This document shows, one piece after another, positions 1-5,760 of a DNA stretch of 6,017 bases (its first letter is position 1; the number at the start of each line of letters is the position of its first letter). Made by a program: the position numbers and the translations under genes. This DNA is from an uncultured Clostridia bacterium. Its GTDB lineage: Bacteria; Bacillota; Clostridia; Christensenellales; QALW01. Location of the stretch: contig CAKRZX010000037.1 of the NCBI GenBank assembly GCA_934434555.1, positions 1-6,017 of the forward strand. Direction: 5' to 3'. The notes under the pieces were generated by a model. The model did no database searches, was not told the origin of the DNA, and worked only from the letters and a program-made list of their open reading frames with translations.

Positions 1-73
1 GGAATATACAATCCTTCTCCGATAAATTTGCCTTTGTGTAACGTTTGTTCTGTGCAGTTTTTTATTTCACGCG

Positions 74-98
74 GTAGGGCGGGGCTTTATGTCCCGCC
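74..98 (+). repeat. GC-rich hairpin repeat, copy A
   Basis: The copy starts GTAGGGCGGGG and folds as 78-85 against 91-98 (8 bp, one G.T pair) with loop TTTAT. Its closest relatives in the window are the minus-strand copies at 5736-5760 and 5990-6014. They differ from it at only two positions, and those two positions pair with each other in the stem (C85-G91 here, G-C there). No T-tract follows, so it is unlikely to be a terminator. It is REP-like in form; its function is unknown. Confidence 0.75.
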
Positions 99-184
99 GA
101 AATTCGGAGCGATGATTTCGCGGTGAGGGACAGGTGCTTTGCAACATTATATCTCTTGCAAGCCCATAGTTCTTCCGCGCTCGC

Positions 185-208
185 GGCAGCAGCAAGCCGC
201 TGCCCTGC
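185..208 (-). repeat. GC-rich hairpin repeat, copy D
   Basis: Read on the minus strand, the copy begins GCAGGGCAGCGG, has loop CTTG and ends GCTGCC. The stem is 8 bp with one G.T pair. It matches the copy at 5855-5878 except at one flanking base and at two stem positions that pair with each other (C198/G190 here, G/C there). It belongs to the same family as the repeats at 74-98, 5736-5760 and 5990-6014. Confidence 0.7.
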
Positions 209-363
209 AATCCTGAAAAAGATTTTTATAATAAAATAATCTTTTCGGTAAACTTTTCTTTTGCTCTTTGCTTATCTTATGTTTTTTTGCAAAAATAAAA
301 GAACCCGCCCTGTTAAAAGGTCAAGTTCTTTGCTCCGCTTTCTTTTAATAAAGCGGACGGGGT
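209..363. other. AT-rich gene-free stretch with small hairpins
   Basis: I see no credible gene here. The clearest structure is TCCGCTTT (334-341) against AAAGCGGA (350-357) with an 8-nt loop. Weaker ones are an imperfect AT-rich foldback around 215-246 and AAAGAAC (about 298-304) against GTTCTTT (about 325-331). None is followed by a T-run in either direction, so I do not call them terminators. With positions 1-73 and 99-184, which show nothing recognisable, this is repeat-laden intergenic DNA. Confidence 0.5.
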
Positions 364-432
364 TAGGGTTACGGTACCTATCCAAACCACGCCTTAAACC
401 GATTCTTTTTCCGCTTTTCTGCGTTGGCGAAA

Positions 433-454
433 CTTGAAATACTCCCGGTATTCC
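433..454 (+). repeat. 22-bp shared block, copy in element 1
   Basis: This block (CTTGAAATACTCCCGG, then TATTCC) is a perfect reverse complement of 821-842. It begins 69 bp in from the left end of element 1; the partner ends 67 bp in from the right end of element 2. Outside the block the similarity continues more weakly, with TTCTTTTT on the outer side and GCG on the inner side of both copies. Confidence 0.85.
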
Positions 455-506
455 TGCGCTCCGCCGCCTTGAAAAACGAAAAAATAATTCGGTTTAAGGT
501 CGGAGA

Positions 507-613
507 TTCAAATGCGCAAAAAATGTACAGATACAAGGAAAAGCGGTGAGATAATATAGGACATATTATAAGACGCTTTGACGAAGTAGATGTGCGTTTT
601 TTGCGCATTTGAA
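507..613 (+). repeat. 107-nt long imperfect hairpin inside element 1
   Basis: Three nested inverted-repeat pairs share one centre near position 560. They are TTCAAATGCGCAAAAAA (507-523) with 597-613 (17 bp, perfect), AAAGCG (540-545) with CGCTTT (574-579), and ATAATAT (551-557) with ATATTAT (563-569). In the segments between them, several further pairs form, including T.G pairs 524/596, 526/594 and 547/572, which are valid only in plus-strand RNA. It could be the folding core of the element or a transcribed structured RNA. I see no clear promoter for it. Confidence 0.6.
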
Positions 614-638
614 CGGGTTCGGATGGGTATCGTAACCC

Positions 639-909
639 TATGCATAAGAGAGTCGAACCCTAACGGTTTTAACGGACATATTTTCGCCGGATACCGCGGC
701 AGACGGCTCGGAAATATGCCCGATATTACCATTTTCTTGTCCCGACAAAAATCTGCTTTTGTTAAAACTGCGCGCACCGAAAACGGATTATTTTTGTTGA
801 GATTCGTTGAGGACGACGCGGGAATACCGGGAGTATTTCAAGGAGGACGAAACGGGATATCGGCAAAAAGAACAGTTTTCGGCGTCAGGGTTCGACTCTC
901 TTATGCATA
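639..909. mobile_element. MITE-like element 2, TA-ended, abutting element 1
   Basis: The terminal inverted repeats are 27 bp: 639-665 (starts TATGCATAAGAGAGTC) pairs with 883-909 at 26 of 27 positions, the mismatch being 662/886. The ends are TA, and the left TA (639-640) is the same TA that closes element 1. Read inward from its right end, the sequence resembles element 1 read inward from its left end: a TTCTTTTT stretch, then the shared 22-bp block. The interior also has GTTTTAAC (666-673) with GTTAAAAC (761-768). No transposase or intact gene is present. Confidence 0.5.
821..842 (-). repeat. 22-bp shared block, copy in element 2
   Basis: This is the inverted partner of 433-454, identical over 22 bp. 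The two pairs of terminal repeats and this pair cross rather than nest, so the region is not one large foldback. It is better read as two related elements lying in opposite orientation. Confidence 0.85.
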
Positions 910-951
910 TGGGTGGAACCCCGGATAGAGAACCCCCGGGCAGTGAAAGCT

Positions 952-1638
952 CTAAACAAGCGATTCTACCACGCGTATTGCTTCCGCCTTGGTAAGTCCC
1001 GCCATAATAATTCTGAATCCTACGCCGTTATGCTCGAACTGCGCAAAATAATAATCTGTGCCGTCATTGAGCGCAAAATACACGGTTTCGCCGTTAATAA
1101 TGGAAAGTTTATATCCCTCGCCGTGCCACTGTTCTATTTCTTCAAGCGTATATTTATTTTTTGACCCCTCAATATTTACGTGACGGGACATATCCGTGTT
1201 TGAATAGTTAAGCACGAACACATCGTGGTAAACTTCGCCTTTGCCGCCGTTATGCCGGTAAATCTCAAACCTGCCGTTTTCCGCTTCGGCAATTAAATCT
1301 TCCGGGACTTTCGGATAAATCTCCGTACCGAAATATTCCTTTGCCTGTGCATAATCAAGCGTTACCGCGTCCTTTTTGTTCCGAACGACTTCCAACTTGT
1401 CCTCAACCGCTTCCGCTGCCGGAAGTTCGGCTATTATATTGACTTTTATCTGACCTTCGGTGGGCACGGGCGTTACCGGTACCTCGGTTGCGGGCGCGGG
1501 AGTTACCGCCGTTTCAATTTGTTCCCGGCTGTTCTTCTTGTTCAGAAAAACAACAAGCACAAGAATTGCCGCAAGAATTATCACCGTTGCAGCAAGCGCC
1601 GCTTTTGAATTTTTTATTTTTTCAAACAGGTCTTTCAT
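952..1638 (-). CDS. Single-pass membrane protein, DUF4367-like exported domain
   Basis: The protein is 228 aa. A basic cytoplasmic N-terminus (KDLFEKIKNSK) is followed by one hydrophobic segment at about residues 13-32, a Pro/Thr-rich linker at about 44-62, and a soluble domain at about 90-228. No lipobox cysteine is seen, so it is probably a signal-anchored protein facing outward. The C-terminal end (YYFAQFEHNGVGFRI, then GLTKAEAIRVVESL) resembles the ending of DUF4367 domains, which occur in Firmicutes membrane and anti-sigma-like proteins; this is family resemblance by eye. An ATG at 1686 is in frame but lies upstream of the expected transcription start of the promoter at 1677-1705. The start at 1638 has a weak GGA about 8 nt upstream. 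No intrinsic terminator is seen after the stop. Function is unknown. Confidence 0.8.
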   Translation of the reverse strand: MKDLFEKIKNSKAALAATVIILAAILVLVVFLNKKNSREQIETAVTPAPATEVPVTPVPTEGQIKVNIIAELPAAEAVEDKLEVVRNKKDAVTLDYAQAKEYFGTEIYPKVPEDLIAEAENGRFEIYRHNGGKGEVYHDVFVLNYSNTDMSRHVNIEGSKNKYTLEEIEQWHGEGYKLSIINGETVYFALNDGTDYYFAQFEHNGVGFRIIMAGLTKAEAIRVVESLV

Positions 1639-1676
1639 TTTTGTTTCCGTTACTCGCTTAATATTTTTGTAACAAC

Positions 1677-1705
1677 AGTATATCATTCATTTTTTGAATT
1701 GTCAA
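1677..1705 (-). promoter_or_regulatory. Sigma-A-type promoter for the membrane-protein gene
   Basis: On the minus strand, TTGACA (1705-1700) and TATACT (1682-1677) are separated by 17 nt, with TG one base before the -10 box (extended -10). The start of transcription should fall near 1670, giving a leader of about 32 nt before the ATG at 1638. The -35 box starts 3 nt after the glycosyltransferase stop, so the gene can be expressed independently of the genes upstream. Confidence 0.82.
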
Positions 1706-1708
1706 ATC

Positions 1709-2770
1709 CTATTCTTTCATAAAGAGCGCAAGATTATCTTTCAGCCGCTGTTCGTCGGAAAGTTCTATTGCCTTTTTAACGTACTCGCGCGCCCTCTGCA
1801 CGTCGCCCAGCTTATACCAGGCGATTGACAGAATATCGTACGGCATATCGCCCCACGCCTGCGGTTCGGTTATATACGTGTCGGTACGTTTTTTGATATT
1901 GAGCGCATATTCCGTAAAGTACACAACGCCCGCCCAGTGCTCGCGCCTGTATTCAAAACAAGCCGCATCAATCCACGATTCCCGCAGATACGGCGCTTCG
2001 GCTATTGAAAGCAAGTGATACTTATACGCCTCTGTGATGTCCCCCGTATTCTCGCAGCACCTTGCGATATAGCGCATACTTGCGCACCGCTCGTCGCGCC
2101 AGAGTGCAGATTTCAGCAAAAGATGTTTTTTCAGCGTCTTTATTGCCTTTCCGTATTCACCCCTGAACATATATTCCCTGCCCAGATAATGCATATTTCT
2201 GTCGTTCTCGGGATTTTCCCGAACCGCAAGTTCAAGCAGTTCAAGGTACTGCGCCCGTGATTTATTTTCGTCGGCACGGTGGTCAAGCTGAATTCCCGGC
2301 ACGGTTATTATTTTTTCTTCATCTTCGCAGACAAGCACTTCGTGCACGGGATTGACCCACTTATACCCCTTGCGTGCGTGAATTTTATCGGCATAGAATA
2401 CCGTTCCTTCCCGACCGTCGGGCAGAAAATTCCACGTGTAGCGATATCTTGCGCGGGTAACGTGTGCGCTCCACGCTTTTTCAAGTTTTTCGCGCCACGA
2501 ATGATGAAAAACTTCGTCCAAATCGCAACAGACGCAGATATCCGCGTCTTCCGGCACAAGGCTGAGCGAAATATTCCGTGCCGTGTCAAACCGCCAGGGC
2601 AAAATCATCTGTTTCTCAACCGTCGCCCCCTCGCTTTTAAGCAGTTCCGCCGTATTGTCCTCAGACCCCGTATCAAGCACAAATACGCCGTCCGCCTCCC
2701 GCACGCTGTTCATCCAGCGCTTCACATGCTTTTCTTCATTTTTTGCAATGGCATAAACATAGATTTTCAT
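1709..2770 (-). CDS. Family 2-type glycosyltransferase with C-terminal TPR repeats
   Basis: The protein is 353 aa. The N-terminal 165 residues look like a GT-A glycosyltransferase domain: an IAKNEE motif at 8-13, VLDTGSEDNT at 31-40, a DxD-type metal/nucleotide-sugar motif CDLDE at 82-86, then WVNPVHE (138-144) and LDHRAD (162-167). About four TPR-like helical hairpins follow (roughly 190-220, 231-260, 264-290, 310-340), a known architecture among bacterial GT2 enzymes. It would transfer a sugar from a nucleotide-sugar donor in the cytoplasm; donor and acceptor are not readable. The preceding gene encodes a Thr-rich collagen-like protein, a plausible acceptor, as with SgtA and BclA3 in Clostridioides difficile. 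The start at 2770 has GAGGGTGA 5 nt upstream. A terminator lies just before the gene, so expression probably depends on read-through. Confidence 0.9.
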   Translation of the reverse strand: MKIYVYAIAKNEEKHVKRWMNSVREADGVFVLDTGSEDNTAELLKSEGATVEKQMILPWRFDTARNISLSLVPEDADICVCCDLDEVFHHSWREKLEKAWSAHVTRARYRYTWNFLPDGREGTVFYADKIHARKGYKWVNPVHEVLVCEDEEKIITVPGIQLDHRADENKSRAQYLELLELAVRENPENDRNMHYLGREYMFRGEYGKAIKTLKKHLLLKSALWRDERCASMRYIARCCENTGDITEAYKYHLLSIAEAPYLRESWIDAACFEYRREHWAGVVYFTEYALNIKKRTDTYITEPQAWGDMPYDILSIAWYKLGDVQRAREYVKKAIELSDEQRLKDNLALFMKE

Positions 2771-2783
2771 TTTTTCACCCTCG

Positions 2784-2812
2784 AAAAAAAGGTCCCCGCA
2801 AAAGCGGAGACC
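2784..2812 (-). terminator. Intrinsic terminator after the collagen-like gene
   Basis: Minus-strand transcript: GGTCTCCGC (2812-2804), loop TTTT, GCGGGGACC (2799-2791), then seven Ts (2790-2784). The 9-bp stem has one G.U pair. It begins 6 nt after the collagen-like stop and ends 13 nt before the glycosyltransferase ATG, leaving no room for a complete promoter between. It should cut most transcripts and let a fraction through into the glycosyltransferase. Confidence 0.9.
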
Positions 2813-2818
2813 GTTGTG

Positions 2819-3898
2819 TCAGCCTAATCTCTCCGCAGTGAGATAAGCGTTTGTTCCCGACGAAAGCGCAAATGTGTTTGCGACAGATGAGGTTATCTGC
2901 AATGCAAGCGTTTCGCCCGCAGTAAGCGCGGTTATAATCTGCCCGCCGATAACAACGGGTGCGGAAGTTGTTAAGGTTTGCGAGTTGCTTGCCCCTGCAA
3001 CTGCCGTGCCGCCGCCGAGCAGTTCAACCGTAATTGTTGCCGCGTTTGCGGGAGTTCCTGAAACCGAATAGGAAACAAGATAGTTGCCGTCGGTGTTTAC
3101 CGTAAGTTCGTTTGTTCCCGCATTGGTATTGCTTACGGGCATTGCCGTATCAAGAGGTACCGCTACCGCCGTGGATCCGGGCAGCGTGAGTGTTTCGGCG
3201 CTTGCGTCATACAGTCCGCCGTATGCGGTAACTGCCGCAGGTCCCGTGGGTCCGGTAGGTCCGGTCGCGCCTGTTGCACCCGTTGCGCCCGTGGCTCCGG
3301 CGGGTCCGGCTGGTCCTGTTGCACCTGTGGCTCCGGCGGGTCCGGCAGGTCCTGTTGCACCTGTGGGTCCTGTCGCTCCTGTTGCGCCTGTTGCGCCCGT
3401 TGCGCCCGTGGCTCCGGCGGGTCCGGCAGGTCCTGTTGCACCTGTGGGTCCTGTCGCGCCTGTGGCGCCCGTTGCGCCCGTTGCGCCCGTGGCTCCGGCG
3501 GGTCCGGCAGGTCCTGTTGCACCTGTGGGTCCTGTCGCGCCTGTTGCACCTGTTGCACCCGTTGCACCCGTGGCTCCGGCGGGTCCGGCAGGTCCTGTTG
3601 CACCTGTCAGTCCCATAAAGCCCTGCGGGCCTTGGGGACCGGTAGGTCCCTGGGGTACGATAAAGTCAAGCACAACATTCTGCGCAGTACCGCTGTTTGT
3701 AACGTAAGCCGCGGTTCCGGGTGCGCCTGTTACCGTTGTACCTACCGTTACGGTGGGCATTATCGGTGTAGGCGGCACGGGCGGAATCGGCGGACAGGGC
3801 GGCACGGGCGGACGCTGACAGCCCGACTGTGAACAGGAAGAATTGCACCCGATACCTATATCGGAAATCGTACCGGGACGATTACAAAAACTTGTCAT
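2819..3898 (-). CDS. Collagen-like (Gly-X-Y) surface or exosporium-type protein
   Basis: The protein is 359 aa. The N-terminus has five cysteines (5, 18, 22, 27, 35) and a Pro-rich stretch (about 30-47), then a module containing TVTVGTTVTGAPGTA and NVVLDFIVPQ (about 50-83) of a kind that often precedes collagen repeats in Firmicutes. Residues 84-221 are 46 uninterrupted Gly-X-Y triplets, mostly GAT, GPA and GPT. Residues 222-359 form a beta-rich, cysteine-free domain, likely a trimerising head like the C1q/TNF-like heads of BclA. There is no classical signal peptide, as in spore-surface collagen proteins. Thr fills the Y position in 32 of 46 triplets, a good O-glycosylation substrate, and a glycosyltransferase gene follows. 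The start at 3898 is set by AAGGAGG 7 nt upstream; the in-frame ATG at 3943 has no such site. Spore localisation is inferred. Confidence 0.9.
   Translation of the reverse strand: MTSFCNRPGTISDIGIGCNSSCSQSGCQRPPVPPCPPIPPVPPTPIMPTVTVGTTVTGAPGTAAYVTNSGTAQNVVLDFIVPQGPTGPQGPQGFMGLTGATGPAGPAGATGATGATGATGATGPTGATGPAGPAGATGATGATGATGATGPTGATGPAGPAGATGATGATGATGATGPTGATGPAGPAGATGATGPAGPAGATGATGATGATGPTGPTGPAAVTAYGGLYDASAETLTLPGSTAVAVPLDTAMPVSNTNAGTNELTVNTDGNYLVSYSVSGTPANAATITVELLGGGTAVAGASNSQTLTTSAPVVIGGQIITALTAGETLALQITSSVANTFALSSGTNAYLTAERLG
3247..3612 (-). repeat. Collagen-coding minisatellite, 81-bp units
   Basis: This DNA codes for most of the Gly-X-Y tract. The marker CTCCGGCGGGTCCGG starts at 3295, 3331, 3412, 3493 and 3574 on the plus strand, a spacing of 36, 81, 81 and 81 bp, all multiples of 9. 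Each 81-bp unit encodes nine triplets (GAT GPA GPA, five GAT, GPT, in rotation). Units are nearly identical at the DNA level apart from scattered third-position changes, which points to recent slippage or recombination in steps that keep the reading frame. Confidence 0.92.
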
Positions 3899-3903
3899 AT
3901 ACA

Positions 3904-3911
3904 TCCTCCTT
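3904..3911 (-). promoter_or_regulatory. Ribosome binding site of the collagen-like gene
   Basis: Minus-strand AAGGAGGA is a near-perfect match to the 16S anti-Shine-Dalgarno complement. It ends 5 nt before the ATG at 3898 (6 nt after GGAGG). It overlaps an in-frame ATG at 3904-3902, which rules that codon out as the start. Confidence 0.9.
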
Positions 3912-3922
3912 AAAAAGAAAAC

Positions 3923-3944
3923 AGCGGGAATTAAAATTCCCACT
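3923..3944 (-). promoter_or_regulatory. Leader stem-loop of the collagen-like mRNA
   Basis: Minus-strand AGTGGGAATT (3944-3935) pairs with AATTCCCGCT (3932-3923). The stem is up to 10 bp around a tiny loop, and realistically 9 bp closing on TTTT. One pair is T.G only on the minus strand, so the fold fits the collagen-like transcript. GTTTTCTTTTT follows, then the ribosome binding site. It may be a 5'-end stabilising hairpin or a weak leader terminator. Confidence 0.6.
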
Positions 3945-3949
3945 ATCAG

Positions 3950-3977
3950 GTTATGATTTTTCAGATTTTTATGTCAC
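3950..3977 (-). promoter_or_regulatory. Possible promoter of the collagen-like gene
   Basis: On the minus strand, GTGACA (3977-3972) lies 16 nt from CATAAC (3955-3950), scoring 5/6 and 4/6 against sigma-A boxes. Transcription would start near 3943, exactly at the leader stem-loop. The same -10 region also partly fits the sporulation sigma-K pattern (AC, 17 nt, CATA), and I cannot tell which is real. Confidence 0.35.
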
Positions 3978-3998
3978 TGCCTTTTGGGCATTTTCTCC

Positions 3999-4027
3999 TT
4001 GATAAATTTCGACATTTGGTTTATAAT
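3999..4027 (+). promoter_or_regulatory. Sigma-A promoter of the DUF1846 gene
   Basis: TTGATA (3999-4004) and a perfect TATAAT (4022-4027) are separated by 17 nt. Transcription should start near 4034, about 30 nt before the ATG at 4065. It diverges from the collagen-like gene; the two putative -35 boxes are about 21 bp apart. Confidence 0.85.
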
Positions 4028-4064
4028 GTGTAGCGTACATAAGAATTGTTTTGGGGAGTATTTT

Positions 4065-5540
4065 ATGAAAATCGGTTTTGACAACGACAAATATCTGCAA
4101 ATGCAATCGCAACATATACAGGAACGCATTGAAAAGTTCAACGGAAAACTTTACCTTGAACTGGGCGGCAAACTTTTTGACGATTACCACGCCTCCCGCG
4201 TTCTTCCCGGATTTTTGCCCGACAGCAAAATAAAGATGCTTCTGCACCTTAAAGACTGCGCTGAGATAGTTATCGCAATCAATGCCTGTGACATCGAGCG
4301 CAACAAAATCCGCGGCGATTTGGGCATTACATACGATAACGATGTTGTCCGCCTTATCGACGCTTTCCGCGGTATGGGCCTGTACGTAAGCAGTGTTGTT
4401 ATGACCCGCTATGCCGGTCAGTATTCGGCTGATATTTTCAAAAAGAAACTTGAAAATTTAGGCGTGAAAGTTTATCTTCATTACCCCATTGTGGGGTACC
4501 CGAACAATATTCCCTTTATAGTAAGCGAGGACGGCTACGGCAGAAACGAATACGTTGTTACCACAAAGCCCCTTGTAATAGTTACCGCGCCGGGTCCCGG
4601 AAGCGGAAAACTTGCAACGTGCCTTTCGCAACTTTATCACGAGCACAAACACGGCATAACCGCGGGATATGCAAAGTTTGAAACCTTTCCTATCTGGAAT
4701 CTTCCCCTTAAACACCCGGTAAATTTGGCATACGAGGCGGCTACCGCCGACCTTAACGACCTTAATATGATTGACCCGTTTCACCTTGAAGCCTACGGCA
4801 AAATGACCGTAAACTACAACCGTGACGTTGAAGCGTTCCCCTTGCTTAAAGCGATGCTTGAATCGATTTTAGGCACAAGCCCCTATAAATCGCCTACGGA
4901 TATGGGCGTAAATATGGCGGGAAACTGCATTTTTGACGATGACGCCGTGTGCGCCGCCGCAAGAGATGAAATAATCCGCCGCTATTATAAAGTTTGCTGT
5001 GACAAAGCCCTCGGAAACGTATCGGATTCGGCTGTTACAAAGGCAGAATCGATTATGCAGCAGGCAGGCGTAACGGTTTCCGACCGCAAGGTTGTAAAAT
5101 TCGCCCTTGACAAAGCAAAGCAATCCGATTCTCACGCAGTCGCCATTGAACTTGACGACGGAACTGTTGTTACGGGAAAAACAAGTCAATTACTGGGCTC
5201 GGTTGCCGCGGCAATGCTTAATGCGATGAAAGTTATGGCGGGCATTGACGACGACGTTCCGCTGATTGCGCAAACGTTTATCGAACCTATTGTAAAACTT
5301 AAACGTGAAACTTTCCGCTCGGTTACTTCCCACCTTAACTCAAACGAAATGCTTATTGCTCTTTCGTCAAGCGCAGTGGTAAATCCGCAGGCAGACAAGG
5401 CACTTTCCACAATAACCCGTCTGCGCGGCGCAGAACTTCATTCCTCCGTTATGCTTTGCGATGCCGACGAAAAAGTATTGAAAAAGTTGGGCGTAAATTA
5501 TACCTGTGAGCCTATCAGGAGAACAAAAAGTTTATATTAA
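4065..5540 (+). CDS. UPF0371/DUF1846 family protein
   Basis: The protein is 491 aa, full length for the UPF0371/DUF1846 family (usually about 490-510 aa). It is recognised from conserved blocks: the N-terminus KIGFDNDKYLQMQSQHIQER, KLYLELGGKLFDDYHASRVL (28-47), PGFLPDSKIKMLLHL (48-62), APGPGSGKLATCLSQLYHE (175-193) and PTDMGVNMAGNCI (277-289). The GPGSGK stretch resembles a P-loop, suggesting nucleotide or phosphate binding, but the family has no established activity that I know of. No signal peptide or membrane segment is seen, so it is cytosolic. The start at 4065 has GGGGAG 6 nt upstream and lies about 30 nt from a strong promoter. An upstream in-frame ATG at 3984 precedes the -35 box and is excluded. 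The gene stands alone and ends at its own terminator. It looks intact. Confidence 0.93.
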   Translation: MKIGFDNDKYLQMQSQHIQERIEKFNGKLYLELGGKLFDDYHASRVLPGFLPDSKIKMLLHLKDCAEIVIAINACDIERNKIRGDLGITYDNDVVRLIDAFRGMGLYVSSVVMTRYAGQYSADIFKKKLENLGVKVYLHYPIVGYPNNIPFIVSEDGYGRNEYVVTTKPLVIVTAPGPGSGKLATCLSQLYHEHKHGITAGYAKFETFPIWNLPLKHPVNLAYEAATADLNDLNMIDPFHLEAYGKMTVNYNRDVEAFPLLKAMLESILGTSPYKSPTDMGVNMAGNCIFDDDAVCAAARDEIIRRYYKVCCDKALGNVSDSAVTKAESIMQQAGVTVSDRKVVKFALDKAKQSDSHAVAIELDDGTVVTGKTSQLLGSVAAAMLNAMKVMAGIDDDVPLIAQTFIEPIVKLKRETFRSVTSHLNSNEMLIALSSSAVVNPQADKALSTITRLRGAELHSSVMLCDADEKVLKKLGVNYTCEPIRRTKSLY

Positions 5541-5544
5541 ACAC

Positions 5545-5574
5545 GGCGGCGGGCATTGCCCGCTGTTTTTGTTT
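5545..5574 (+). terminator. Intrinsic terminator of the DUF1846 gene
   Basis: GCGGGC (5549-5554), loop ATT, GCCCGC (5558-5563), with the stem extending through G.T and C-G pairs to 5547/5565, followed by TTTTTGTTTG. It starts a few bases after the TAA at 5538-5540. Confidence 0.88.
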
Positions 5575-5626
5575 GTATGCGAACAAATAAAATGCTTAAA
5601 ACAGGGATTGCATTATCCCCCGCCAT

Positions 5627-5650
5627 TTACCTTTCTTAAAAGAAAGGTAA
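5627..5650. repeat. Palindrome in direct repeat copy 1
   Basis: TTACCTTTCTT and AAGAAAGGTAA are perfect 11-bp arms around AA. Without a T-run beyond the arm it is not a normal terminator. The same palindrome lies at 5881-5904. Confidence 0.9.
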
Positions 5651-5735
5651 ACCCAAAGAATTTTGTTATAAAGAATGAAATCGGTATTTTTGTAACATTA
5701 TATTCTTTCCGCAAACATCCACCCCTCCTCATATC

Positions 5736-5760
5736 GGCGGGAGATAAACCCCCGCCCTAC
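5736..5760 (-). repeat. GC-rich hairpin repeat, copy B
   Basis: Read on the minus strand it starts GTAGGGCGGGGG, has loop TTTAT and ends CTCCCGCC. It is the partner of the copy at 74-98, differing only at the paired positions 5749 and 5743. Flanking CACCCCTCCTC (about 5720-5730) and GGAGGACGGGG (about 5764-5774) are partly complementary and could lengthen the stem. Confidence 0.75.

Larger units (their letters stand above)
364..640. mobile_element. MITE-like element 1, TA-ended
   Basis: The ends are 20-bp imperfect terminal inverted repeats. The left end (364-383) starts TAGGGTTACG; the right end (621-640) finishes CGTAACCCTA; 18 of 20 positions pair. Both ends finish in TA, as expected for insertion into a TA target in the IS630/Tc1-mariner style. 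The 277 bp hold no credible gene, so it would be non-autonomous. A 22-bp block at 433-454 recurs inverted at 821-842 in the adjoining element at almost the same distance from that element's outer end. The right half is a long hairpin (507-613). Element status is inferred from structure alone; no transposase is present. Confidence 0.5.

Noticed and set aside
885..905. TTCGACTCTC resembling a tRNA or tmRNA T-arm (possible attachment site)
   Set aside because: The flanking bases do not make a proper 5-bp T-stem, no acceptor stem or anticodon arm is present, and the stretch is explained by the terminal inverted repeat.
590..928. Possible small proteins at 590-928 (+), 378-608 (-) and 508-777 (-)
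   Set aside because: They run across element ends and inverted repeats, lack convincing ribosome binding sites, have skewed composition and overlap each other on both strands.
918..945. Hairpin with CCCGG/CCGGG arms as terminator of the membrane-protein gene
   Set aside because: The stem is only 5 bp, the loop is long and no T-tract follows on the minus strand.
3163..3603. Second minus-strand frame inside the collagen-like gene (Gln/Pro/Arg-rich repeats)
   Set aside because: It is an out-of-frame shadow of the same repeat; the collagen frame has the ribosome binding site and a recognisable domain order.
3084..3707. Long plus-strand frame opposite the collagen-like gene, rich in Val-Ala-Pro
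   Set aside because: It is the antisense reading of the Gly-X-Y repeats. It has no ribosome binding site and exists only because repeats in multiples of 9 bp keep all frames open.
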